A stretch of 64,000 nt of DNA. Source: Acidimicrobiaceae bacterium (lineage in GTDB: Bacteria; Actinomycetota; Acidimicrobiia; Acidimicrobiales; Ilumatobacteraceae). The notes below the pieces were generated by a model that was not told the origin of the DNA, made no database searches, and saw only the letters and a program-made list of their open reading frames with translations. Location of the stretch: the NCBI GenBank assembly GCA_020637295.1, contig JACJWF010000002.1, positions 124,001 to 188,000 on the forward strand. The letters are read 5' to 3'. The position numbers and the translations under genes were made by a program. This document shows, one piece after another, positions 33,956 through 44,726 of this stretch. How positions within the stretch are numbered: the first letter of the stretch is position 1; the number at the start of each line of letters is the position of its first letter.

Positions 33956-35387
33956 CCGGCACGATCACCTGGTCGTAGAACTTCGACGACCCGGCATCCA
34001 GCGTGGGCACGTCCAGCACGCGGTACATCAGCAGGTAGGGCAGCACACCGGCGATGTCCATGTACGTGAGGCGCTCCACCTCCAGACCGGCCTGCTGGAC
34101 CACACTGCCGAGCAGGGTGCGGTCGTACCGCCGGTAGTGGCCGCTCTTGAAGTCCAGGCTGCCGTACAGCACCGGCATGGCGGGCACGAACAGGGCGATG
34201 GTGCCGCCGGGCTTCACCAGTTCGGCGGCGGTGCGCAACTCGGCGACGTCGTCCCGGATGTGCTCCAGCACGCTGACGTACACGACCGAGTCGAAGCTGC
34301 CGGCGTGCCCGGCGGCCAGCAACTCCTGTGAGGTCACCTGCATCGTGGTGATGGCAGGGACGGCGGCCGTGCGGCTGGCCAGCTCCGGGTAGACGTTGGC
34401 CGCCGGCTCGATGGCCGTCACCCGGTGCCCCGCAGCGGCCAGCTTGACGGCGATGGCGCCCACCCCGGCGCCGACCTCCAGCACGTCGGGACCGAGGTGT
34501 GGCTCGATCTCGTCGCTGATCCAGGTGAGGAAGTGGTCCGCGTCGGACAGGTTGGCCAACTCCTCGGTGGCGCCGAAGAGGCTCTCGCCGCTGGCCGCCT
34601 GGGCGCGCAGGCGAGGGTTGCGCTGGGCCCACAGGGCCTGGTTGCTGCGCATCTCCCGGCGCACGGCCTGCACCCGCCGGCGGATGGGCAGCAGGCTGTT
34701 GGCGAACTCCTTGAGGTCGTGCTGGTCCGGTTGGTCGGTGGCGCTGTAGCGCGGGCGGTAGACGATGGGCACCTCGTCGACGGCGAACCCGTGCGCCTGG
34801 GTGACGGCCACCATCGCGCTGAAGAACCCGTACGTCTCGGTGGGCAGGTCCTCGTCCAGCAGCAGGCGCACGACCTCCGGGGAGTACACGCGGAACGAGG
34901 TGGTGCTGTCGCTGACCCCCCGCGCGCCGGTGACGGCCTTCACCGCCGAGTTGCCGGTACGGCTGAGCATGGTGCGTAGCGGGCCGGTGCCCGGTGACGA
35001 GCCGCCGCGTGTCCACCGCGACCCGATGGTGAGGCCGCTGCCGTGGGCCAGGTGGTTGCGTACCAGATCGGGGATCTGGCGGGCGTCGTGCTGCCCGTCG
35101 GCGTCCAACGACACCACCACGTCGGCGCGGGCATCCAGCGCGCTGCGGAAGCCGTCCAGCAAGGCCATCGCGAAGTCGGGCGCGGGGGAGGGGTGGACGG
35201 TGGTGGGCAGGCCCAGGCGGGCCGCCAGCGCCAGGGCGGCCGCCGCGTCGGCGGCCGGGCCGATGAGGTGGGCGGAGATCTCGATGCCGCTCGGCGCAAG
35301 GGCGCGGCGAGCCTCGTCCAGTTCGGCGAGCACCGGTTCGGCGGCAGCGAAGCGGTGTTGCGAGGCGAGGAGTACCCGGACCAGCAC
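33834..35387 (-). CDS. glycosyltransferase family 2 / SAM methyltransferase fusion
   Basis: A 517-residue two-domain protein. Residues about 5-235 form a GT2 (GT-A) domain with the DXD-like motif DADGQH (95-100) and GSRWTRGG, like polyprenol-phosphate sugar transferases. Residues about 285-480 are a class I methyltransferase with motif I VLEVGAGVG (302-310), IEPA and YVSVLEHI. It may make and methylate a sugar on a lipid carrier or polymer. The GTG start follows TAGCGT by 6 nt. It diverges from the pyr leader and converges on the DUF2079 gene. Confidence 0.85.
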   Translation of the reverse strand: MLVRVLLASQHRFAAAEPVLAELDEARRALAPSGIEISAHLIGPAADAAAALALAARLGLPTTVHPSPAPDFAMALLDGFRSALDARADVVVSLDADGQHDARQIPDLVRNHLAHGSGLTIGSRWTRGGSSPGTGPLRTMLSRTGNSAVKAVTGARGVSDSTTSFRVYSPEVVRLLLDEDLPTETYGFFSAMVAVTQAHGFAVDEVPIVYRPRYSATDQPDQHDLKEFANSLLPIRRRVQAVRREMRSNQALWAQRNPRLRAQAASGESLFGATEELANLSDADHFLTWISDEIEPHLGPDVLEVGAGVGAIAVKLAAAGHRVTAIEPAANVYPELASRTAAVPAITTMQVTSQELLAAGHAGSFDSVVYVSVLEHIRDDVAELRTAAELVKPGGTIALFVPAMPVLYGSLDFKSGHYRRYDRTLLGSVVQQAGLEVERLTYMDIAGVLPYLLMYRVLDVPTLDAGSSKFYDQVIVPVSRLLQRPFASPALGKNLVAVARRPRGSSPPDGQPPRSRR

Positions 35388-35393
35388 GTGGGC

Positions 35394-35399
35394 ACGCTA
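35394..35399 (-). promoter_or_regulatory. -10 element (TAGCGT) of glycosyltransferase gene
   Basis: TAGCGT on the minus strand, 6 nt before the GTG at 35387; shares its TA with the opposing pyr promoter. Confidence 0.5.
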
Positions 35400-35403
35400 T
35401 CCT
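35398..35403 (+). promoter_or_regulatory. -10 element (TATCCT) of the pyr leader
   Basis: TATCCT, placing transcription start near 35410, about 11 nt before the PyrR-type hairpin. Confidence 0.5.
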
Positions 35404-35420
35404 GCCCTCCCGACCGTGAA

Positions 35421-35450
35421 ACGGGTCCTGTGAGGCCCGTACGGGAAGGA
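35421..35450 (+). promoter_or_regulatory. PyrR-binding-type hairpin overlapping a Shine-Dalgarno
   Basis: A perfect 7-bp stem (35421-35427 with 35434-35440, one U-G pair) closes the hexaloop CTGTGA, matching the CNGNGA loop of PyrR boxes; the downstream GGAAGGA also fits the conserved purine strand. In mycobacteria PyrR bound to UMP/UTP represses by masking such a ribosome site. Here the masked site precedes a leader ORF rather than carA itself. Confidence 0.75.
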
Positions 35451-35458
35451 GCACCCTG

Positions 35459-35596
35459 GTGAATCGAGTTACCTCGTCGTACGCGCCCCCGCGAGGGGGC
35501 GTTTTTCGTGTCCCGAACACGACCACCGCTGTGCATGGTCATGCAAAGACTCGTATGATCATGCGAATGCAGCAGCAGCAGGAGGTCTCGGCATGA
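35459..35596 (+). CDS. 45-codon leader ORF upstream of carA
   Basis: GTG at 35459, 8-10 nt after GGAAGGA, opens a reading frame (VNRVTSSYAPPRGG...) that passes straight through the terminator hairpin and ends in a TGA overlapping the carA ATG (ATGATG). The peptide has no family and ends with a Gln run (QQQQEVSA). Its probable role is to couple PyrR control of translation to terminator read-through and to carA initiation. This is inference from layout. Confidence 0.5.
   Translation: MNRVTSSYAPPRGGVFRVPNTTTAVHGHAKTRMIMRMQQQQEVSA
35484..35506 (+). terminator. intrinsic terminator/attenuator in the pyr leader
   Basis: The 7-bp all-GC stem CGCCCCC/GGGGGCG closes the loop GCGA and is followed by TTTTT. 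It lies between the PyrR-type hairpin and carA, inside the leader ORF. Confidence 0.85.
35531..35571 (+). promoter_or_regulatory. palindromes and possible second promoter upstream of carA
   Basis: TGCATGGTCATGCA (35532-35545) is a palindrome with a 2-nt centre and TCGTATGATCATGCGA (35551-35566) is nearly palindromic; the latter contains TATGAT (35554-35559), a good -10. This AT-richer patch could be an operator plus a terminator-independent promoter. The regulator is unknown. Confidence 0.4.
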
Positions 35597-36713
35597 TGCG
35601 GCCAACGGTTCGAGAGGCGGCGCTGGTCCTCGCCGACGGCAGCGTGTTCGAGGGCGAGCTGCTCGGTGCCGATGCGCCGGGAGGCGTCGCCGCCGGCGAG
35701 GTGGTGTTCAACACCGTGCTTTCCGGCTACCAGGAGGTCATCACCGACCCCAGCTACGCCGGGCAGATCATCACCTTCACCTACCCGCACATTGGCAACT
35801 ACGGGGTCAACGACCACGACTTCGAGTCCACCCGCCCGTTCTGTCGCGGCGTGATCGTGCGCGAGATGGCCCGCCGCCACAGCAACCAGCGGGCGGAGGA
35901 CTCCCTGGACGCCATGCTGCGCCGCTTCGGCATCAGCGGCATCGCCGGCATCGACACCCGCCGCCTCACTCGCCTGCTGCGCGACACCGGCGCCATGCCC
36001 GGCGCGTTCGGCACGGCGGCGGAGGCCACGCTGCGCGCCGCCGCGGCGGCCGAGCAGGGCACCGACGGGATCGACCTGGTGGCCACCGTCACGACGGACC
36101 AGCCGTACACGATGGCCGCGGCCGAGGGTGCCCCGGATCGCCGCATCGTGGCCTACGACTTCGGCATCAAGACCACCATCGTCCGCCACCTCAGCGGCCT
36201 CGGCACGGTCGAGGTGGTGCCGGCGTCCACCACCGCCGCCGACGTGCTGGCCCGCCGCCCCGACGGGGTGTTCCTCAGCAACGGGCCGGGCGACCCGGCC
36301 ATGGTGCCCTACGCCTCGCAGGCCATCGCCGAACTCGTCGGCCAGGTGCCGGTGTTCGGCATCTGCCTCGGCCACCAGCTGCTCAGCAGGGCGCTCGGCG
36401 GCGAGACGTTCAAGCTGCCCTTCGGCCACCACGGCGGCAACCACCCGGTGCGCCATGAGGCCACCGGCCACATCGAGATCACCAGCCAGAACCACAACTT
36501 CTGCGTGGACCCGGCCAGCCTGGAGGGCACGGTGGAGGTCACCCACCTCAACCTCAACGACTTCACCAACGAAGGCATGCGGGTGCTCGGGGCGCCGGCC
36601 TTCAGCGTGCAGTACCACCCCGAAGCGGGGCCAGGACCGCACGACTCCCGCTACCTGTTCGGCATGTTCGGCGATCTGATGGACGCCCACAGCGGCGCGA
36701 AGGCAGGTGCGTG

Positions 36714-36714
<1 letters not shown>
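35593..36714 (+). CDS. carA: carbamoyl-phosphate synthase small subunit
   Basis: Glutamine amidotransferase subunit, 373 residues, feeding ammonia to CarB for pyrimidine and arginine synthesis. The N-terminal domain has LSGYQEVITDPSYAGQII (in part) and GIDTRRLTR; the class I GATase domain has SNGPGDP, nucleophile Cys258 in FGICLGHQ and the His/Glu pair in QYHPEAGPG. Start ATG at 35593 or 35596; GGAGG at 35581-35585 is the ribosome site. The stop overlaps carB. Confidence 0.95.
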
Positions 36715-40003
<3,289 letters not shown>

Positions 40004-40007
<4 letters not shown>

Positions 40008-40939
40008 CCGGCATGGCGGCGACGGTCACCCTCGGTTCGGTCACGCTGGCGGCTCCGGTGATGACGGCCTCCGGCACGGCCGGGCACGGCGCGGAACTGG
40101 CGCCCTACATGGACCTGGCCGAGCTCGGTGCCGTCGTCGTGAAGTCGCTGGCCGCCTACGAGTGGAAGGGCAATCCCGCGCCTCGGGTGCACCCTGCCGG
40201 GGTCGGGATGATCAATGCCGTCGGCCTGCAGGGGCCGGGGGTGGAGCACTGGCTGGAGCACGAGCTGCCGGCGCTGGCCACGACCGGGGCTCGCGTCGTG
40301 GCCAGCATCTGGGGCCGGTCCGTCGAGGACTACGCCGCGGCCGCCGCCCAGCTGGCGGCCGCGCCGCCGTCGGTGGTCGCCGTGGAGGTCAACCTCAGCT
40401 GCCCCAACCTGGAGGGCCGCAAGGGCATCTTCGCCCACGACGCCGTCCTGTCGGCCGAGGTCATCGCTGCCACGGCGGCGTGCGGCCGGCCGCGGTGGGC
40501 GAAGCTCAGCCCCAACACGGACCGGGTGGTGGACGTGGCTGCCGCGGTGCAGGGCGCCGGAGCCGAAGCCGTCACGCTGATCAACACCCTGCTCGGCATG
40601 GTGCTGGACCCGGCGACGGGGTTGCCGGTGCTCGGCGCCGGTGGCGGCGGCTACAGCGGCCGGGCAGTGCACCCGGTGGCGGTGCGGGCAGTGTTCGACG
40701 TGCACGCCGCGCTGCCGGAGCTGCCGATCATCGGCACCGGTGGGGTCGCCAGCGGGTGGGATGCGGCCGAGCTGATGCTGGCGGGCGCCTCGGCCGTCCA
40801 GGTGGGCACGGCGACGTTCGCCGACCCGAAAGCACCCCTCACGGTGCTCCACGAGCTGCTCGCGTGGTGTGCCCACCGCGGCCTCACCCCGTCCGCGCTC
40901 ACCGGGTTGGCCCACCGCGGCGGCCTGGCCCGACGCTGA
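40004..40939 (+). CDS. pyrD: dihydroorotate dehydrogenase, class 1
   Basis: A 311-residue FMN enzyme of pyrimidine synthesis. The catalytic base is Cys133 in VEVNLSCPN, which marks class 1 rather than the quinone-linked class 2 (Ser). VVKSLA (Lys47), NTLLGM and the phosphate-binding GTGGVASGWDA are present. Sequence features fit class 1B, which needs an FeS/FAD PyrK subunit; none is in the window. It overlaps carB by 4 bases. Confidence 0.92.
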
Positions 40940-41010
40940 CCGCGCCGGCCCCGGTACGGCCGAGTGTGCACGCAGCGTGGTGATGCCACTCGTGGCGTGG
41001 TCACCGGCGC

Positions 41011-41016
41011 TAGGGT
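41011..41016 (+). promoter_or_regulatory. -10 element (TAGGGT) of mihF
   Basis: TAGGGT, 6 nt before the mihF ATG at 41023. Confidence 0.5.
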
Positions 41017-41022
41017 CGTCCC

Positions 41023-41334
41023 ATGGCAACACCTCCGTCACTCACCCCGGAACAGCGTGCGGCAGCCCTGGCCAAGGCCGCCGAGGCCCGCGCCGCCCGT
41101 GCCGACGTGAAGAACCAGCTGAAGATGGGCTCGCTGAGCCTGTCCGAAGCGCTGGCGTCCACGGACTCCACCATCGGCAAGCTCAAGGTGCAGTCCCTGC
41201 TCGAGTCCCTTCCCGGAGTCGGCAAGGTCAAGGCCCGCAAGCTGATGGACGAGATCGGCATCGCCGACAACCGCCGTGTCCAAGGCCTCGGCCAGCAGCA
41301 GAAGGCGGCGCTGCTCGAGCAGCTCGGCAAGTGA
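41023..41334 (+). CDS. mihF: integration host factor, actinobacterial type
   Basis: A 103-residue DNA-bending nucleoid protein unrelated to enteric IHF. The N-terminal basic helix (LAKAAEARAARADVKNQLK) leads into a helix-two-turn-helix domain with LLESLPGVGKVKARKLMDEIGI (given as LPGVGKVKARKLM) and NRRVQGLGQQQ. It is essential in mycobacteria. It precedes gmk and rpoZ as in other actinobacteria. Probably leaderless. Confidence 0.95.
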   Translation: MATPPSLTPEQRAAALAKAAEARAARADVKNQLKMGSLSLSEALASTDSTIGKLKVQSLLESLPGVGKVKARKLMDEIGIADNRRVQGLGQQQKAALLEQLGK

Positions 41335-41375
41335 GGTAGGCCCTGCCCACCTCGTGCGCCGGCCCCGCTGGGGGG

Positions 41376-41915
41376 CTGATCTTCATCGTGTCCGGCCCCG
41401 GTGGCGTGGGCAAGGGCACCATCGTCAACGCGCTCGTGGAGCGCGACCCGAAACTGTGGCTCAGCCGGTCGTGGACCACCCGTGGTCAGCGACCGGGCGA
41501 GTCCGACACGGCGTACGTGTTCACCGATCGTGACGCCTTCGAGTCCCGCATCGAGGCCGGTGGCTTCCTGGAGTGGACCAACTTCCTCGGCAACTACTAC
41601 GGCACGCCCACCCCGGACCCCGTCGATGGTCGCGACGTGGTGCTGGAGATCGAGGTGGACGGCGCCAGTCAGGTGAAGGCCGTGCACCCGGAAGCCGTCC
41701 TCATCTTCGTGCTGCCCCCGTCCAGGGAGGAACAGCAGCGCCGGCTGCGTGGCCGCGGCGACCCGGAGGACAAGGTGGACCAGCGCCTGCAGAAGGCGCT
41801 GGACGAGGAGCCCGTCGGCCTGGCCATCGCCAACCATGTGGTGGTCAACGACGACCTCGAACGCACCGTGCAGGAGATGATGGAGATCATCGCCGCGTAT
41901 CGCCCCAAGGGCTAG
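41376..41915 (+). CDS. gmk: guanylate kinase, apparent non-canonical start
   Basis: GMP kinase; the P-loop SGPGGVGKGT follows a short beta strand (LIFIV). WTTRGQRPGE, FLEWTNFLGNYYGTP and LEIEVDGA are GMP-binding and Walker B segments. No ATG, GTG or TTG lies between the in-frame stop at 41337 and the first strand: only CTG at 41343 and 41376. The first GTG (41388) would delete the strand before the P-loop. CTG 41376 gives the family's minimal N-terminus of about 179 residues; CTG 41343 is closer to a GAGG purine tract. The start is therefore uncertain. Confidence 0.85.
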   Translation: MIFIVSGPGGVGKGTIVNALVERDPKLWLSRSWTTRGQRPGESDTAYVFTDRDAFESRIEAGGFLEWTNFLGNYYGTPTPDPVDGRDVVLEIEVDGASQVKAVHPEAVLIFVLPPSREEQQRRLRGRGDPEDKVDQRLQKALDEEPVGLAIANHVVVNDDLERTVQEMMEIIAAYRPKG

Positions 41916-41925
41916 TCCCTGCCGG

Positions 41926-41931
41926 TAGACT
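41926..41931 (+). promoter_or_regulatory. -10 element (TAGACT) of rpoZ
   Basis: TAGACT, predicting transcription start near 41938 and a leader of about 25 nt that includes GGAGGAGG. Confidence 0.45.
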
Positions 41932-41962
41932 GCACCGCTGCTCTTGGAGGAGGCGACACCGG

Positions 41963-42277
41963 ATGCCCAACCGCTCGTTCGACACGATGATGAACCCGCC
42001 GATCGAGAATCTGCTCGACAAGGTGGATTCGAAGTTCAGCCTGGTCACGCTGGCCGCCCGTCGCGCCCGCCAGATCAATAGCTACTTCAACCAGCTCGGC
42101 GACGGCCTCGGCCACATGGTCCCGCCCCAGGTCAGCTCCGTGGCCCGCAAGCCTCTCAGCATCGGCTTCGAGGAGATCGCTGCGGACAAGATCCGCCGTG
42201 GCGAGGCCATCCACGAGGAGCCCGCCGAGGGCGACGAGGCTGCCGACGCAGCCGAGCCCGCCGACGCCACGGCCTGA
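41963..42277 (+). CDS. rpoZ: RNA polymerase omega subunit
   Basis: A 104-residue omega subunit that stabilises the beta' chain. NPPIENLLDKVDSKFSLVTLAARRARQIN (in part: LLDKVDSKFSLVTLAARRAR) is the family core, followed by KPLSIGFEEIAADKIRRGE. The acidic, Ala-rich tail is a common extension. GGAGG at 41946-41950 is a strong ribosome site. It precedes coaBC after 17 bp. Confidence 0.94.
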   Translation: MPNRSFDTMMNPPIENLLDKVDSKFSLVTLAARRARQINSYFNQLGDGLGHMVPPQVSSVARKPLSIGFEEIAADKIRRGEAIHEEPAEGDEAADAAEPADATA

Positions 42278-42294
42278 TCCCACCTCTGGCTGCC

Positions 42295-43515
42295 ATGCTC
42301 GCCGGCAAGCGCATCGTCCTCGGTGTCACCGGTGGCATCGCGGCGTACAAGGCGGTCGAGGTCTCCCGCCGCCTGGTGGATGCCGGCGCCCATGTCGTGC
42401 CGGTGATGACCGCCGGCGCGGAGCACTTCATCGGCCGCACCACCCTGTCCGCCCTGGCCAGCGAGCCGGTGCAGACCAGCCTCTGGGACGAAGCCAGCCC
42501 GATCCCGCACACCCGCCTCGGCCAGGGCGCCGACCTCATCCTGGTGGCCCCCGCCACGGCGCGCCTGCTCGCCGCCTACGCCGCAGGGCTGTCCACCGAC
42601 CTGCTCACCAACGTCCTCCTCGCCACCAGGGCGCCCGTCGTGGTCTGCCCGGCGATGCACACCGAGATGTGGGAGCACCCCGCCGTCCAGGCCAACATCG
42701 CCACCCTGCGGGCCCGAGGCGTGCACATCGTTGAGCCGGAGTCCGGCCGTCTCGCCGGTGGCGACGTGGGTGCCGGGCGCCTGGCCGCCCCGGAGCACAT
42801 CGTCGCCGCGGTGGATGCGGTGCTCGGCGGCGCGGGGGAGTTGGCCGGCCTGCACGTGGTGGTGTCCGCGGGCGGCACGCGGGAGCCGATCGACGCCGTG
42901 CGCGTCATCGCCAACCGCAGCAGTGGCAAGCAGGGCTACGCCGTCGCCGCCGAGGCCGCCGCCCGCGGTGCTCGCGTGACCCTGGTGTCCACCGTCGAGC
43001 TGCCGGTGCCCACCGGCTGCACCGTGGTGCCGGTGGAGACCGCCGCCCAGATGCAGGCGGCCATGGAGGCCACAGCACCGGGCGCGGACGTGGTGGTGAT
43101 GTCGGCCGCAGTGGCGGACTTCCGCCCCGTGGCCGCGGCCGAGGGCAAGATCAAGAAAGACCAGGGCATCCCGCAGATCGTGCTGGAGTCCACGCCGGAC
43201 ATCCTCGCCGGGCTGGGCGCGGCCAAGCCGGCCGGCCAGGTGCTCGTCGGTTTCGCCGCCGAGACCGGTGACCTGGTCGCCAACGCCACCGGCAAGCTGG
43301 AGCGCAAGCGCCTCGATCTCATCGTGGCCAACGACGTCAGCGCCCCCGGTGTCGGCTTCCAGCACGACACCAACGCCGTCACCCTGCTCCGTGCCGGAGC
43401 ACCCGGCGAGCCTGCCGCCGCCACTACGGTGGCGCTCACCGACAAACGATCCATCGCCAGGGCGGTGCTCGACGCAGTCGTCGAGATCCGTCGCGGCCAG
43501 ACCCCACCAGCATGA
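42295..43515 (+). CDS. coaBC: bifunctional phosphopantothenoylcysteine decarboxylase/synthetase
   Basis: A 406-residue fusion for coenzyme A synthesis. The N-terminal flavodoxin-like CoaC has GVTGGIAAYKAVE, VAPATARLLAAYAAG and the active-site segment CPAMHTEMWEHPA. The C-terminal CoaB starts near residue 185 with VVSAGGTREPIDAVRVIANRSSG (in part) and includes SAAVADFRP and EGKIKKD. Normal length. The stop overlaps the metK region. Confidence 0.95.
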   Translation: MLAGKRIVLGVTGGIAAYKAVEVSRRLVDAGAHVVPVMTAGAEHFIGRTTLSALASEPVQTSLWDEASPIPHTRLGQGADLILVAPATARLLAAYAAGLSTDLLTNVLLATRAPVVVCPAMHTEMWEHPAVQANIATLRARGVHIVEPESGRLAGGDVGAGRLAAPEHIVAAVDAVLGGAGELAGLHVVVSAGGTREPIDAVRVIANRSSGKQGYAVAAEAAARGARVTLVSTVELPVPTGCTVVPVETAAQMQAAMEATAPGADVVVMSAAVADFRPVAAAEGKIKKDQGIPQIVLESTPDILAGLGAAKPAGQVLVGFAAETGDLVANATGKLERKRLDLIVANDVSAPGVGFQHDTNAVTLLRAGAPGEPAAATTVALTDKRSIARAVLDAVVEIRRGQTPPA

Positions 43516-43529
43516 GGAGTCTCACTTCC

Positions 43530-44726
43530 GTGAGCAGCAACTACACCTTCACCTCCGAGAGCGTCACCGAGGGCCACCCGGACAAGATGGCCGACCAGGT
43601 CAGCGACGCGGTCCTGGATGCGATCCTGGCCGAGGACCCCCACGGGCGCGTGGCGTGCGAGACGCTGCTCACCACCGGCCTCTGTGTGGTGGCCGGCGAG
43701 ATCACCACGTTCGCCTACGTGGACATCCCCAAGATCGCCCGTGAGGTCATCAACGGGATCGGCTACGACAACGCCGCCTACGGCTTCGACGGCAACACCT
43801 GCGGCGTCATCGTGTCGATCGACGAGCAGAGCCCGGACATCGCCCAGGGCGTGGACAAGAGCGAAGAGGTCCGGGCCACCGGCCATGCCGAGGACCAGTT
43901 GGAGCTCCAGGGTGCCGGCGACCAGGGCATGATGTTCGGCTACGCCTGCGACGAGACGCCGGACCTCATGCCGATGCCGATCTGGCTGGCCCACCGCCTG
44001 AGCGAGCGCCTCAGCGAGGTGCGCAAGAGCGGCGCCGTGCCGTACCTGCGGCCCGACGGCAAGACCCAGGTGTCGGTGGCGTACGAGAACGGCAAGCCCG
44101 TCCGCCTGGAGAGCGTGCTGATCAGCACCCAGCACCAGGACGGGGTGGACCGCGACACGGTCATCCGGCCGGACCTCATCGAGCAGGTCATCCGCCCGGT
44201 CGTGCCGGAGCAGTTCGCCGAGGACGGCTACCACGTGTACATCAACCCCACCGGCAAGTTCGTCATCGGTGGCCCGCACGGCGACACCGGCCTCACCGGC
44301 CGCAAGATCATCGTCGACACCTACGGCGGCATGGGCCGTCACGGTGGCGGTGCGTTCAGCGGCAAGGACCCCTCGAAGGTGGATCGCTCGGCTGCCTACG
44401 CCGCCCGCTGGGTGGCCAAGCACGTGGTGGCCAGCGGCGCCGCCAGCCGCTGCGAGGTGCAGGTGGCGTACGCCATCGGCATGGCCCACCCGGTCAGCAT
44501 CCTGGTGGAGACGTTCGGCACCGAGACGGTGGCCAACGAGCGGATCGTCAACGCCGTGCGCGAGGTGTTCGACCTCCGCCCGGGCGCCATCGTCCGGGAC
44601 CTGGACCTGAAGCGCCCGATCTACAAGAAGACGGCCGCCTACGGCCACTTCGGGCGCGACCTGCCCGAGTTCACGTGGGAGCACGTCAGCCGCCTCGACG
44701 ACTTCATGCGCGCCGTCGGCGTGTGA
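43530..44726 (+). CDS. metK: S-adenosylmethionine synthetase
   Basis: Makes SAM from methionine and ATP; 398 residues from the GTG at 43530. TSESVTEGHPDKMADQVSDA (20 residues), GAGDQGMMFGYAC and the P-loop-like GGHGGGAFSGKDPSKVDRS (in part) are the three signatures. AGGAG at 43515-43519 suits this GTG; an ATG at 43512 overlapping the coaBC stop is an alternative. It overlaps priA at its end. Confidence 0.95.
   Translation: MSSNYTFTSESVTEGHPDKMADQVSDAVLDAILAEDPHGRVACETLLTTGLCVVAGEITTFAYVDIPKIAREVINGIGYDNAAYGFDGNTCGVIVSIDEQSPDIAQGVDKSEEVRATGHAEDQLELQGAGDQGMMFGYACDETPDLMPMPIWLAHRLSERLSEVRKSGAVPYLRPDGKTQVSVAYENGKPVRLESVLISTQHQDGVDRDTVIRPDLIEQVIRPVVPEQFAEDGYHVYINPTGKFVIGGPHGDTGLTGRKIIVDTYGGMGRHGGGAFSGKDPSKVDRSAAYAARWVAKHVVASGAASRCEVQVAYAIGMAHPVSILVETFGTETVANERIVNAVREVFDLRPGAIVRDLDLKRPIYKKTAAYGHFGRDLPEFTWEHVSRLDDFMRAVGV

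Noticed and set aside
35421..35506. Other riboswitch classes in the carA leader
   Set aside because: The hexaloop, purine strand and gene context fit a PyrR site with a plain terminator; no other aptamer core was seen.
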